Source of the DNA: a virus
Virus record (IMG/VR): IMGVR_UViG_3300050821_016964
Coordinates: 1 to 64,000 of that record
Length of the DNA: 64,000 bases
Direction: 5' to 3' (one strand)
Part shown: one piece after another, positions 55,985 through 63,676 of the stretch
Layout of the letters: every line of letters starts with the position of its first letter
Numbering within the stretch: position 1 is the stretch's first letter
Made by a program: the position numbers and the translations under genes
The notes under the pieces: model-generated
Seen by the model: only the letters and a program-made list of their open reading frames with translations
What the model was told of the DNA's origin: nothing
The model's database searches: none

Positions 55985-56211
55985 CACGCTGCGACTACTG
56001 TGGACGACGTTTCGATCGGCCTGGGTTTTATCCGGACTGCGAAAAAGCGCATCCCGCGCCTGACCTCGCCCAGGCAATTGCCGAACTGATTGAGATGGAT
56101 CTGGCAAACCGTCGTGGCTGTGGCATCAGCGGTATCGATCCGGACATCCAGGACGAGATCCGCGATACCTGGGCTGAACTCGTCCGCCAGGAACTGGAGA
56201 AACGGGCATGA
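55981..56211 (+). CDS. small zinc-finger-like protein (76 aa)
   Basis: ATG 55981 is the start codon of repeat copy B. The N-terminus (MTRCDYCGRRFDRPGFYPDC) contains a CxxC pair and a third Cys that can bind zinc. The rest is helical. It overlaps the next gene by ATGA. Confidence 0.65.
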   Translation: MTRCDYCGRRFDRPGFYPDCEKAHPAPDLAQAIAELIEMDLANRRGCGISGIDPDIQDEIRDTWAELVRQELEKRA

Positions 56212-56507
56212 AAGAGTACGCCGACTACATCCGAACCATCGTGGCATGGGTGCTCCTTCAGGACGACATCGCCGAGTTCGCGGTCCGGTTTCATCCGGTG
56301 CGATTCGGGACGCCAGCGATCCAAGTGATCCTTCGTTTCCCCACGGCCATATCTCAGGAATGTAGCGTGTCTTATGTATGGAGTATCCTGCAGCTTGAGC
56401 ATGCGGGAGAGGTTGACGCCGTCATGGTACGTACGCTCGAAACCCTGGCGGACGAAGCACGGACGCACCGGCCCAAGAGCAACTTCAAGGCGAGCCCTTT
56501 CTCATGA
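56208..56507 (+). CDS. hypothetical protein (99 aa)
   Basis: The start overlaps the previous stop. The protein (KEYADYIRTIVAWVLLQDDI) is helical with a mixed beta centre (AIQVILRFPTAISQECSVSY). Composition is normal and no family is recognised. Confidence 0.6.
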   Translation: MKEYADYIRTIVAWVLLQDDIAEFAVRFHPVRFGTPAIQVILRFPTAISQECSVSYVWSILQLEHAGEVDAVMVRTLETLADEARTHRPKSNFKASPFS

Positions 56508-56791
56508 GCACCGCGCGCACGCAGCCAAAGCTGAACGGTGTCTATCTGCGCGTGGGCGAGATCGCGGGTATGCTGGGCGTGAACGTCAAGACGGTCCGCA
56601 GGTGGATCGATACAGGACGACTGGAAGGACACAGGATGCCCGAGAATGTGAACCAACAGCAGGAGCGGAGGGTGCACCACGAGGTGCTGCGGGACTTCCT
56701 GGTCAAGGCCGGCTACAAGCGCACCGTGCGCGATCTGGACGACAAGGTGAAGCGGGAGAAGGCAGCACCGGTCAAGGAGGTGACGTCGTGA
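56504..56791 (+). CDS. excisionase / MerR-type HTH DNA-binding protein (95 aa)
   Basis: Residues about 13-45 (YLRVGEIAGMLGVNVKTVRR, then WIDTGRLEGHRM) are a classical winged-helix of the excisionase/BldC/MerR class. The rest is basic. It could control a switch or directional recombination, but no integrase is present in this window. Confidence 0.75.
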   Translation: MSTARTQPKLNGVYLRVGEIAGMLGVNVKTVRRWIDTGRLEGHRMPENVNQQQERRVHHEVLRDFLVKAGYKRTVRDLDDKVKREKAAPVKEVTS

Positions 56792-56886
56792 TCCTGCTCC
56801 TGATCCTCGGCGCCTGGTTCCTCGTGGCGCTCGTCGCCGGGCCGCTGGTCGGCCGATTTATGTGGGTGGGAGGCGATCGGCGATGA
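56788..56886 (+). CDS. membrane microprotein (32 aa)
   Basis: GTG 56788 overlaps the previous stop. One hydrophobic stretch (MILLLILGAWFLVALVAGPL) is followed by VGRFMWVGGDRR. It resembles the microprotein at 3245 in design, with a transmembrane segment plus a basic end. Confidence 0.6.
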   Translation: MILLLILGAWFLVALVAGPLVGRFMWVGGDRR

Positions 56887-57095
56887 AGATCAAAGAGGTG
56901 ATCGAACGGGAGTGCTGCGACGAGCGAAAGCATGATCTCAAGCCTTATGGGGGAACCGTTGAAAGAGTTGCAATGAGCGCGACCTATTACTTCTGCATCC
57001 ACTGTGGGCAGATTTGGGTCGATGGAACCCGGAGAGATGGTGCGGGAGGAACCGAGATCTACCTCCGTAAAGTGGCTATCAGGGACACCGTATGA
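56883..57095 (+). CDS. hypothetical Cys-containing protein (70 aa)
   Basis: The start overlaps the previous stop by ATGA. The protein carries ECCDERKHDLK near the N-terminus and YFCIHCGQIWVDG near the middle, enough cysteines and histidines for one zinc site. No family is recognised. Confidence 0.65.
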   Translation: MKIKEVIERECCDERKHDLKPYGGTVERVAMSATYYFCIHCGQIWVDGTRRDGAGGTEIYLRKVAIRDTV

Positions 57096-57301
57096 CACCT
57101 GCCCTCTACTTCGCCGTTGCCGACGTGATCTTCGTCCTCGTGGTCGACGCCCTGTTCCTCTTCCTGCCCCACCTGTTCAGGGGCGGTACCATCAGCGAGG
57201 GGATCCGCCGGCTCGCGGCCGGGATGCCGTGGGTGTGGCGGATCGGATACATCGTGCTGGCGGTGGTTCTATTCGTACACTTGTTTTTGGTGAAACCATG
57301 A
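57092..57301 (+). CDS. two-TM membrane protein (69 aa)
   Basis: Two hydrophobic segments (ALYFAVADVIFVLVVDALFL and WRIGYIVLAVVLFVHLFL) flank a polar loop (RGGTISEGIRRLAAGM). The start and stop overlap neighbours by ATGA. A holin-like protein is possible, though it is in the replication block. Confidence 0.6.
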   Translation: MTPALYFAVADVIFVLVVDALFLFLPHLFRGGTISEGIRRLAAGMPWVWRIGYIVLAVVLFVHLFLVKP

Positions 57302-57828
57302 AGGGACTGACGGAGGAATGGCTCCGCGCCAACCGCCGGGGAATCTCCGATGAGGACTTGGAGAAGGCCCTGGACCAGGGCAAAGCAGAATATCTCTCGT
57401 TTTCGTATCTCGGCCGCTTCTTTGGATTTGATGTGACCTTCGAGCCTATTATCCGCCGGGATGTCCGGATCTGGATTCCCATCCTGGGCTGGCGCCCCGC
57501 TGCCGTGAACGAGTTCAAGAGCGTGAAGGCCAAGATCCATCTGAAGCAGCGCGATCGGGCCATCGTGTGCGAGGCAGCACGCCTCTCGGGACTGCCCAAG
57601 GCCACGGGCAAACGCCAGCTCTCGATCTTCCTGCGCGTGCCCAAGGGACAGCGGCGGTGGGACGAGGACGCCTTCTGGAAATCGACGCAGGATGCCTGCG
57701 TGCACGCGGGCCTGCTCGTCAATGACTCACCGGTCTGGATGAGGTTAGGAACGATGAAGTACGATCCGGAACGGGGACCGCTACGAACCACGCTCATTCT
57801 AGAGGATCTGCCCAGTGGCACGCCGTGA
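57298..57828 (+). CDS. RusA-like Holliday-junction resolvase (176 aa)
   Basis: The C-terminal two thirds match the RusA pattern: VKAKIHLKQRDRAIVC, then DEDAFWKSTQDACVHAGLLV with a following NDSPVW, where RusA proteins carry their acidic catalytic residues. The second position reads NDS rather than DDS. The enzyme would cut four-way junctions. The N-terminal 40 residues are unusual. ATG 57298 overlaps the previous stop. Confidence 0.65.
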   Translation: MKGLTEEWLRANRRGISDEDLEKALDQGKAEYLSFSYLGRFFGFDVTFEPIIRRDVRIWIPILGWRPAAVNEFKSVKAKIHLKQRDRAIVCEAARLSGLPKATGKRQLSIFLRVPKGQRRWDEDAFWKSTQDACVHAGLLVNDSPVWMRLGTMKYDPERGPLRTTLILEDLPSGTP

Positions 57829-58291
57829 GAGCAACCCGAACTTCCGGCCCTTTGGCTCCGCGGGGTTCACCCTGGCCGGGATGACGGCGAAGGAGCAGGC
57901 GGAACTAGGCCCGCACGAGCGCATCCAGGCGGTGTGGCCGCTGCTCTTAAAGCTCTGCTCGGGGCATGTCCAGCGGCTGGAGAAGCTCGGAATACGCGTC
58001 GTGATGGACGACCTGCTCCAGGAGATCGCCGCCACGCTCCTGGAGCGGGACGACAAGTGGGACTGGCAGAAGGGGAGGTATACGACGTTTGTGAACATCG
58101 TCTGGCGGAACGTCCGTCAGAGGCTCGACGAGACCCGGGGTGTCGTCCCGGCCCCCCACAACGCGTGGGCGACCATGCAGAAGCTCCGGAAGGCCCAGGA
58201 GGCTGGCGGTTTGAGTGGAGCGAAGCAGAAGACCTTGCGTAGCCTGGAGATCGTGCATCACGACCAGATGGCCCTGAAGGAGCCGCGATGA
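57815..58291 (+). CDS. sigma-70-like factor (158 aa)
   Basis: DDLLQEIAATLLERDDKWDW near 65-84 and KGRYTTFVNIVWRNVRQRL near 86-104 look like region 2 of a sigma-70 family protein (D.LQE, then G.F.T...). A -10-reading face is therefore likely. The C-terminal part is helical and less clear, with no complete region 4. It would let the phage redirect transcription to late genes. GTG 57815 overlaps the upstream stop. Confidence 0.6.
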   Translation: MARRESNPNFRPFGSAGFTLAGMTAKEQAELGPHERIQAVWPLLLKLCSGHVQRLEKLGIRVVMDDLLQEIAATLLERDDKWDWQKGRYTTFVNIVWRNVRQRLDETRGVVPAPHNAWATMQKLRKAQEAGGLSGAKQKTLRSLEIVHHDQMALKEPR

Positions 58292-58782
58292 ACCTTTACC
58301 AAGTCCCGAAAGCATACGAAGCCTGGCTGGCCGCCGTCGAGGAGGCCGAGGGGGAGCTCTCGCCCGAACTGGAGGAGATGCTCGAAGAGATCGAGGGCAC
58401 GATCCTGGACAAGGCCGACGGGGTCTGCGCCCTGATCCGCAACGCCACCGCCGAGGCGGAGATGTGCCGGGTTGAGAGCGCCAGATTCGCGACACGAGGA
58501 CGTCAGGCAGCAAATCAGGCTGACCGCCTCAAGGCCCTGCTGATGCGGGCGATGGTGGCCTATGGTGTCGACCGGGTCGACGCCCAGCGGTTCAAGGTGG
58601 CGATCCGGAAAGCCTCTACGCCGTCGATCCGCTGGAAGTACCCCCTTGAAGATCTGCCCGGATGGGCCAAGCGGTACAAGCTCGAACTGGACGGCACCAA
58701 AGCTCAGCAGGAGTACAAGCAGTCCGGCTCGCTTCCGGATGGGTTCACCGTCGACTATTCCGAATACCTGGCCATCGAGTAG
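58288..58782 (+). CDS. siphovirus Gp157-type protein (164 aa)
   Basis: The protein matches what I remember of the Gp157 family: a coiled N-terminus (LEEMLEEIEGTILDKADGVC) followed by AEAEMCRVESARFATRGRQA, ALLMRAMVAYGVDRV and FKVAIRKASTPSIRW. Gp157 is linked to phage resistance in Streptococcus thermophilus, but its molecular role is unknown. Start and stop are normal. Confidence 0.75.
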   Translation: MNLYQVPKAYEAWLAAVEEAEGELSPELEEMLEEIEGTILDKADGVCALIRNATAEAEMCRVESARFATRGRQAANQADRLKALLMRAMVAYGVDRVDAQRFKVAIRKASTPSIRWKYPLEDLPGWAKRYKLELDGTKAQQEYKQSGSLPDGFTVDYSEYLAIE

Positions 58783-58791
58783 GAGATCGAG

Positions 58792-59295
58792 ATGGACGTT
58801 TCACGCCGAGGGTTCCTGGGCTCGCTCCTGGGTACCTACATTGCCACGCAAGCTCCTTGGATCGCCCGGGCGCCAAACTTCTTCGAGCCGTCCGACACGA
58901 CGTCCCTCTATCGGTTGCTCCTCATCCTGGCCGATGGTACCGAGATCAAGGGGCCGGCGATCAAGGACGTCGCCAATGATGTCCTTACCTACACGTACAG
59001 CTTTATCGCAGAGCCCATCGAGGTGAAGCGTCCATTTGCTGCGATCGGTACCGTCTTGGTGGGGCCGACGGGAGAACCGCTCTGTCGTGGTAACTGGCCG
59101 TCATTGCAAGCGGTTTTCCCAGGCGACACTCTAAGGGCCACCCATCATGTTCCGCATACCCTCATTGCTGAGGGATTTCTTCACGGTCCCAGGCCACAGG
59201 GTCGGCGACCGTTGAGCGGTTTCGCCGATGGGGATAGCATCATCGTCGTCCGGGAACCGATCAAGCGACGGAAGATCATCATGCCCAAGTCATAG
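58792..59295 (+). CDS. exported protein with Tat signal (167 aa)
   Basis: The N-terminus MDVSRRGFLGSLLGTYIATQ is a twin-arginine signal with SRRGFL and a hydrophobic stretch. The mature part is beta-rich (VANDVLTYTYSFIAEPIEVK, AIGTVLVGPTGEPLCRG) and ends in a basic tail. A phage-encoded, Tat-exported protein is unusual. A second one is at 5700. Confidence 0.7.
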   Translation: MDVSRRGFLGSLLGTYIATQAPWIARAPNFFEPSDTTSLYRLLLILADGTEIKGPAIKDVANDVLTYTYSFIAEPIEVKRPFAAIGTVLVGPTGEPLCRGNWPSLQAVFPGDTLRATHHVPHTLIAEGFLHGPRPQGRRPLSGFADGDSIIVVREPIKRRKIIMPKS

Positions 59296-59323
59296 GACCG
59301 ATTCCAGATGCCTGCATTCACTC

Positions 59324-59361
59324 ATTGGCCCCGCAAGGACACTCGTTCTCGCGGGGCCAAT
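59324..59361 (+). terminator. strong hairpin after the replication block
   Basis: ATTGGCCCCGC pairs perfectly with GCGGGGCCAAT across a 16-nt loop (11-bp stem). No T-run follows on the plus strand (ATCGTAG). It lies after the Tat-protein gene, where an end to the long plus-strand transcript would be useful. It may be a factor-dependent or partial terminator. Confidence 0.45.
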
Positions 59362-59381
59362 ATCGTAGAGTGAGATGGTCG

Positions 59382-59705
59382 ATGCAGATCGTTAACCCGA
59401 TGGAGAGCGCGATGCTCAGCGAGGCCGTACAGCTCGAGATTGCCCGCCAGATGCCCATCATCCTCAGCGTGCTCGTCACGGGGATCATGACCTGGCGCAA
59501 GCTCACCAACTTGACCCATCAGATGAACTCCGGGCTCGAAGCCCTGGAGAAAAACCGTCTCGCGGCCAGCGATCGGCTGATCCGCGAGACGGTCAAGAGC
59601 GAGGGCTTCGAGGCGGCCGAGATCATCGATCGGTTGCGGCTGGAGATTTCCGAGCTTCGGGCTCGGCTTCAGACTCGTTCCGAGGCTCCTCCTCCGCCGG
59701 TTTAG
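59382..59705 (+). CDS. membrane-anchored coiled-coil protein (107 aa)
   Basis: I chose ATG 59382 (MQIVNPMESAMLSEAVQLEI). A hydrophobic stretch (MPIILSVLVTGIMTW) precedes a charged coiled coil (SDRLIRETVKSEGFEAAEII, DRLRLEISELRARLQTRS). A holin- or spanin-like role is possible from topology. It overlaps the convergent gene at its C-terminus by 83 bp. Confidence 0.6.
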   Translation: MQIVNPMESAMLSEAVQLEIARQMPIILSVLVTGIMTWRKLTNLTHQMNSGLEALEKNRLAASDRLIRETVKSEGFEAAEIIDRLRLEISELRARLQTRSEAPPPPV

Positions 59706-59892
59706 AAGATGTCGGTTCCTGGAATGGCAGGGTTGTCTGGAGCCCCTCCAGGCGGCGGCTGGCGGCCTTCCTCGCCACGCGTAGATACATCCGGGTCATC
59801 ATGGCGAGGTCTTGCAGGTACGCGAGCTGGGCTTCGAGTTCTTCGACGGTGGGATTGAACGTCAGGTTTGGCAGAAGCGGGTTCTGGCTCAC
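59623..59892 (-). CDS. hypothetical coiled-coil protein (89 aa), overlapping the LexA-like gene
   Basis: GTG 59892 has GGAGAACC upstream. The frame (NLTFNPTVEELEAQLAYLQD, LAMMTRMYLRVARKAASRR) has normal composition. It overlaps 190 bp of the LexA-like gene in another frame, and in that stretch the LexA-like frame is Arg/Pro/His-rich. The two may be separate genes or one gene joined by frameshift. The end overlaps the convergent gene at 59382. Confidence 0.55.
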   Translation of the reverse strand: MSQNPLLPNLTFNPTVEELEAQLAYLQDLAMMTRMYLRVARKAASRRLEGLQTTLPFQEPTSSKPAEEEPRNESEAEPEARKSPAATDR

Positions 59893-60193
59893 GGGACGGG
59901 TTCTCCGAAACGGGGGCGAACTGGAGCCCGGCAAAGGGCTCGCCATCGGGTCGATAGAGGGGCCTGATGCACCGGGGCTGACCCGCAGTCGCGTACGGGA
60001 TCTCCACCCAGCCCTTCTTGCAGAGCACGTTCAGGGCATGCTTGGCGCTCGTGCGCCCGGCCATCCCCAAGCCGTGGGCCATCTGCTCCATGCTGGGCTG
60101 GAAGCCATGCGCCAGCAGGAACCGGAAGAACCAGGTCAGAATCTCCTTCTGACGCTTCGTCAGATCCTGGGGCGGCATGACGTCGACGCTCAC
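59702..60193 (-). CDS. LexA-type winged-helix regulator (163 aa)
   Basis: The N-terminal 70 residues (DLTKRQKEILTWFFRFLLAH, then QPSMEQMAHGLGMAGRTSAK) resemble the LexA DNA-binding domain. The C-terminal half, from about residue 105, is Arg/Pro/Ser-rich and lacks the LexA peptidase domain. It overlaps a better-looking frame. The start overlaps the previous stop. It is probably a repressor-type regulator. Confidence 0.6.
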   Translation of the reverse strand: MSVDVMPPQDLTKRQKEILTWFFRFLLAHGFQPSMEQMAHGLGMAGRTSAKHALNVLCKKGWVEIPYATAGQPRCIRPLYRPDGEPFAGLQFAPVSENPSREPEPASAKPDVQSHRRRTRSPARVPARPRHDDPDVSTRGEEGRQPPPGGAPDNPAIPGTDIF

Positions 60194-60558
60194 GACTCCT
60201 CCTTACGTGGGCTGGGCCAGTGCTCGTCAGGATCGGGAATCGAGTCGTCAGCAGAGACGAAGAGGCCCTTGATCCTGTCGCTCTGCGTCATCTCGAACTT
60301 CGCTGGCGCCGGCTCGTCGGGCGGGTTCGGGTTCCAGTCGGCCGCCATGGCAGCTTCAGCCTTCTCGGCGCTAAGAGCGACGAGATAACTGTGGAAGTCG
60401 GGGTGCTCGCCACACCATTCGTGCTCCTCGGTCCCTGGCCAGCCAGTTCCTAGAACAGATCGCCTCGGAGGTTTGATCCGACATACTCCATGACCCGGAT
60501 AATCGTCTATCCGATTCCAGTAGGGGCACGTCTTGCATATTGGTCGTTCAATCGGCAT
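60190..60558 (-). CDS. Cys-rich putative zinc protein (122 aa)
   Basis: The N-terminal half has ICKTCPYWNRIDDYPGHGVC and then a CGEH motif, four cysteines and a histidine that can bind zinc. I know similar small phage proteins of unknown role. The remaining part is acidic. The stop overlaps the LexA-like start. Confidence 0.65.
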   Translation of the reverse strand: MPIERPICKTCPYWNRIDDYPGHGVCRIKPPRRSVLGTGWPGTEEHEWCGEHPDFHSYLVALSAEKAEAAMAADWNPNPPDEPAPAKFEMTQSDRIKGLFVSADDSIPDPDEHWPSPRKEES

Positions 60559-61519
60559 GGGAAACCTCCCTCTGCATGTCCGCCAAGTCTTCGAGCGTCA
60601 CCCTCCCGTCGGGCGCTTCGGGATCATCAGGCACAACCGACGGCTGGACGTCATCCGGAGGCTCGGGTAGCAGGATGAGCCACTGGTCGCCGCCGACGTC
60701 GCGGCGGACGGCGTCCCGGTACGCCTCGGCGACCCGCTCCCGGGTGATGATGATCGGGCGGCCTACGACCTTACTTTTTGCGTGTCCACACCAACAGCTC
60801 ATCGCCGCGTACTGGGGCAGTCCCAGAAGCCCGGCATTGCGGGTCTGGTATACGTCCTCCGTCGTCACCTTCTGGCTCTCAGTCTCATCGGAAAATTCGT
60901 AGCGGTACCAGGGAGGCTTGAGGATGTCGAACACCCTCATGTCGTACAGGATCAGCCCTGTGGGCAGGGCGTCCATCTGCTGGATGCCGCCCATGATCGC
61001 GGCCATCTCCCGGGGCACCATCTTGAGCTGCCAGTCGGGGTTCGGGTTCTCGCTCTCCCGGTTCAGGAACCGGAAGACGTAGGGCAACTCGTCCGGGGGT
61101 GGGCCGCAGTAGGGTGCGGCAATCGTGGCAGGGGGAAAGCGCTTCCTGGTTTCCCCGTAAGCGAGATCGCCGGTCGACCGGAACTCCTGGTTCTGGAATG
61201 CCTCTTCGGCCTGTCGTCGGTCCATCATAAACTCCCACGCCATGTCCCAGAAGGGGGGTGCGCCGTGGTCGACGTACCGATCGGGCTGCATGTCGGCATC
61301 CGCCATCAGCAAGAAGCTCGCCCCCGTCCGCTTGGCATCCAGAACCACCTTGTTCCGGAGCATCGTGACGGGGGTTCCGAAGACTTCCTTGAGGCGGAAG
61401 ATCTTGCCGATCCGCTCGTCCTGCTTTATCCGCAAGACCGTGGTGGTGATCCAGTCGGCGCAGTCGTGCCAGACCCAGCCATCCCCAGGGAACTGGGCGA
61501 TCGCGATGTCGTATTTCAT
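60548..61519 (-). CDS. glycosyltransferase-like protein (323 aa)
   Basis: A DxD site is present in FLLMADADMQPD near 69-80 after an alpha/beta N-terminus. YDMRVFDILKPPWYRYEF near 195-215 fits the acceptor side of GT-A enzymes. The N-terminus (DIAIAQFPGDGWVWHDCADW) and C-terminal acidic tail are unusual. It may glycosylate DNA, proteins or cell-surface glycans. Confidence 0.65.
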   Translation of the reverse strand: MKYDIAIAQFPGDGWVWHDCADWITTTVLRIKQDERIGKIFRLKEVFGTPVTMLRNKVVLDAKRTGASFLLMADADMQPDRYVDHGAPPFWDMAWEFMMDRRQAEEAFQNQEFRSTGDLAYGETRKRFPPATIAAPYCGPPPDELPYVFRFLNRESENPNPDWQLKMVPREMAAIMGGIQQMDALPTGLILYDMRVFDILKPPWYRYEFSDETESQKVTTEDVYQTRNAGLLGLPQYAAMSCWCGHAKSKVVGRPIIITRERVAEAYRDAVRRDVGGDQWLILLPEPPDDVQPSVVPDDPEAPDGRVTLEDLADMQREVSHAD

Positions 61520-61806
61520 GCCATGCGCCCCCAGTTAATCGTGAGAACCCCGCCGTCCTGGTCCACGATGAAACCGTCGTCCTTGAGTTTCATAACGATT
61601 GCCGCCAGTTGGGGGCGAGAAAGGCCAGCAGGCCCCCATTCGTCGTGGAGAACCTGGTTGTGGGTCGTTTCGCCCCGGTCCGCCGCTTGGCGGATGGCGA
61701 AGTACAGCGGACCCGTCCACTCGGCCAGATCCCCAAGCTTCAGCCGGTGGGCTTCCACCAGGCGCCGGGCCTCGCTGGCATCAATGTGGTTCGGTGGTTC
61801 TGGCAT
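61516..61806 (-). CDS. winged-helix-like protein (96 aa)
   Basis: The sequence HDEWGPAGLSRPQLAAIVMK, continuing LKDDGFIVDQDGGVLTINWG, has the helix-helix-wing pattern of small DNA-binding domains. ATG 61806 follows CAGGAGAGTACAT. It starts 20 bp behind the terminator, so it may need a separate promoter or read-through. Confidence 0.55.
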   Translation of the reverse strand: MPEPPNHIDASEARRLVEAHRLKLGDLAEWTGPLYFAIRQAADRGETTHNQVLHDEWGPAGLSRPQLAAIVMKLKDDGFIVDQDGGVLTINWGRMA

Positions 61807-61825
61807 ATGTACTCTCCTGGAAACG

Positions 61826-61867
61826 AAAAAGCCCGGCTCTCACAACACGATGTCATGGTAGCCGGGC
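61826..61867 (-). terminator. intrinsic terminator behind the capsid operon
   Basis: On the minus strand GCCCGGCT pairs with AGCCGGGC across a 21-nt loop and is followed at once by TTTTTC. It ends transcripts from the capsid gene, or attenuates them before the regulators. Confidence 0.75.
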
Positions 61868-61901
61868 GTACCGTGGGTGTCAAGTGTAGCCTACGCCGGA
61901 A

Positions 61902-62504
61902 TCACCAGTAGGGCGAGCCGGCATTGACCAGCATGAAGGTCGTCGAGGTCGTCGCGTTCGTCGAGGCCGCGCTCGACATGGCGTTGCCATAGACCTGGAG
62001 GAGCTGCTCCCCCGTGACGGTGAGGCCGGTCAGGAGGGCCTGGGCGTCAGCCAGACGGCCGGAGTCGGTCCCCGCCGTCGACGCGGCACCGGTACCGGCC
62101 CAGAGGTAGTCACCGACGGCGACGGTCGCACCGCCGGGCGGCAGGGTGGCCAGAACGGGCCCACCCACGACGACGTAGAAGAGATCGCCCGCAGGAACCC
62201 CGGCCGGTGGGAGCTTCTCGTCGACGATGCCGGTGATCTCGCCGGGGCTCGTGCAGTACCCGCCGACGGAGTACCAACCGAGGCCGGCCGTCTTCTTGAA
62301 GCTGACCGCCCGGCCGGGCAGAAGGGCGATCCCCGAGTCGTTGCGGCAGACCCGCAGACGGATGAACTCGCCAGTACCGTAGTACACGTCCTCCTGGAAG
62401 AACAGCTTCCCGAGGTAGTTCGCTCCCCCCGTGTTGGGCGTGATCGCGCCCGGGCCGTAAGTGTCGCCCCGGAACCAGGGGAGATTCTCATAGATCCCTG
62501 ACAT
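61902..62504 (-). CDS. capsid-associated beta-rich protein (200 aa)
   Basis: ATG 62504 follows GGGAGGTC. The protein is beta-rich (FIRLRVCRNDSGIALLPGRA, DLFYVVVGGPVLATLPPGGA) with Ala/Thr-rich ends. The segment on a VGDYLW.GTGA pattern recalls decoration or head-fibre proteins such as DUF2190-like. It lies directly behind the major capsid gene, which supports a capsid role. Confidence 0.65.
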   Translation of the reverse strand: MSGIYENLPWFRGDTYGPGAITPNTGGANYLGKLFFQEDVYYGTGEFIRLRVCRNDSGIALLPGRAVSFKKTAGLGWYSVGGYCTSPGEITGIVDEKLPPAGVPAGDLFYVVVGGPVLATLPPGGATVAVGDYLWAGTGAASTAGTDSGRLADAQALLTGLTVTGEQLLQVYGNAMSSAASTNATTSTTFMLVNAGSPYW

Positions 62505-62520
62505 GGAAAGACCTCCCTGG

Positions 62521-63645
62521 TTAGGTGTACTGGGCCCACTTGGCGAAGTAGCGGGGGTTCGACTTCATGTTGCCGAACTGGCGGATCATGTACCGGTCCG
62601 CCATCGAGGCCTCGTCGTAGTACGGACCCATCGGCTTGAAGATCCGATCGTCCAGGCAGCAGAGCATCATCTCGTCGATGTTGAGGCCATACCCCTGGGG
62701 GTTGTTGTTGGCGTCGGTCGGAATCCCGAACTCCCAGGTGATCTCCGCCCCCTCGAAGCTCTGCACGTCCCCGAAACCGAGGTTGCGAAGGGTCGGCCGC
62801 GCGCCTAAGGCGTCGCCGGGGATCTGGACGTAGACACGCTCCTTCGTGTCCAGGAGCTTCTCCCACTGGCGGAAGAGCTCGCGATCGAGCATGACGATGT
62901 CGATCAGCCCCTTCTGGCTATCGTTGCGCTTTGAGTGGAGGATGCCGAAGCGCAGGGCGTCGTGGCAGGTATTGGCCCAGGTGTCGGGGGAATAGCCCCA
63001 CGAGACGTTGGTGTAGTCGACGATGATCGGCGACCAGAAGTCATACTCGACGTCCCCGGTGCCGACCGGCCACATCCCCGTCCAGGAGCCGCCATAGTTG
63101 CCCAGGGCGCAGGAGAGGCCGCCGTAGGTATTGCCCGGCAGGGCAACGTAAGGGCCGACGCCGGCGGAGCCCGCCTGCTGGGAGGCCGTTCCCTCGAACG
63201 TGTCCAGACCCATCAGGGTCTTGGCGTTGGCGGCGGCGTTGCCGTCCTGGTAGAACTGCGGCCCGTACCGCTGGGTCATGTCCTCCGCCATCGACTCGAC
63301 CATCTCGCTGATGTACTTGATCAGCGCGGGCCGGCCGCGGTTCATGAGCTTTTCCTTGTCGGTCACGAGATCCTGCATCACGTAACCGCGCCAGGGCACG
63401 CTCGCCCGCTTGAAGTTGTCGGAGCGGCTGAAGCTGACGGTGTCCCCGTCGGCATAGCCGGTCAAGGCCCGCTGACGGTACTGGATACCCCAGTTGAGGT
63501 CCGTACCGTCGTGGTTGAACTCGATCCGCCCCTTCGCCTTCATCAGACTGAGGAACTTCCGGTTGCGGATGGTGTTATCCTCCGCCCCCAGCATGTACTC
63601 CTCGATCGTCGTCTGCAAAACACGGTTAAACTCCTGGGCAGCCAT
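62521..63645 (-). CDS. major capsid protein (374 aa)
   Basis: The N-terminus (MAAQEFNRVLQTTIEEYMLG, AEDNTIRNRKFLSLMKAKG) and the spine-like helix (LIKYISEMVESMAEDMTQRY) fit HK97-fold major capsid proteins of the kind found in podoviruses. The domain with ALRFGILHSKRNDSQKGLID and ELFRQWEKLLDTKERVYVQI is the A-domain region. Length is normal. It forms the head lattice, and the two neighbouring genes probably decorate it. Confidence 0.8.
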   Translation of the reverse strand: MAAQEFNRVLQTTIEEYMLGAEDNTIRNRKFLSLMKAKGRIEFNHDGTDLNWGIQYRQRALTGYADGDTVSFSRSDNFKRASVPWRGYVMQDLVTDKEKLMNRGRPALIKYISEMVESMAEDMTQRYGPQFYQDGNAAANAKTLMGLDTFEGTASQQAGSAGVGPYVALPGNTYGGLSCALGNYGGSWTGMWPVGTGDVEYDFWSPIIVDYTNVSWGYSPDTWANTCHDALRFGILHSKRNDSQKGLIDIVMLDRELFRQWEKLLDTKERVYVQIPGDALGARPTLRNLGFGDVQSFEGAEITWEFGIPTDANNNPQGYGLNIDEMMLCCLDDRIFKPMGPYYDEASMADRYMIRQFGNMKSNPRYFAKWAQYT

Positions 63646-63676
63646 GAGTTATGGCTCTCCTTTCGTGCCAAAGATC

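Noticed and set aside
56504-56791. Lysogeny module (excisionase next to integrase)
   Set aside because: Only the HTH gene is present. No integrase, recombinase or attachment site can be seen, so lysogeny is not claimed.
59308-59373. 21-codon leader peptide over the 59324 hairpin
   Set aside because: There is no ribosome site and no run of regulatory codons. The hairpin alone explains the sequence.
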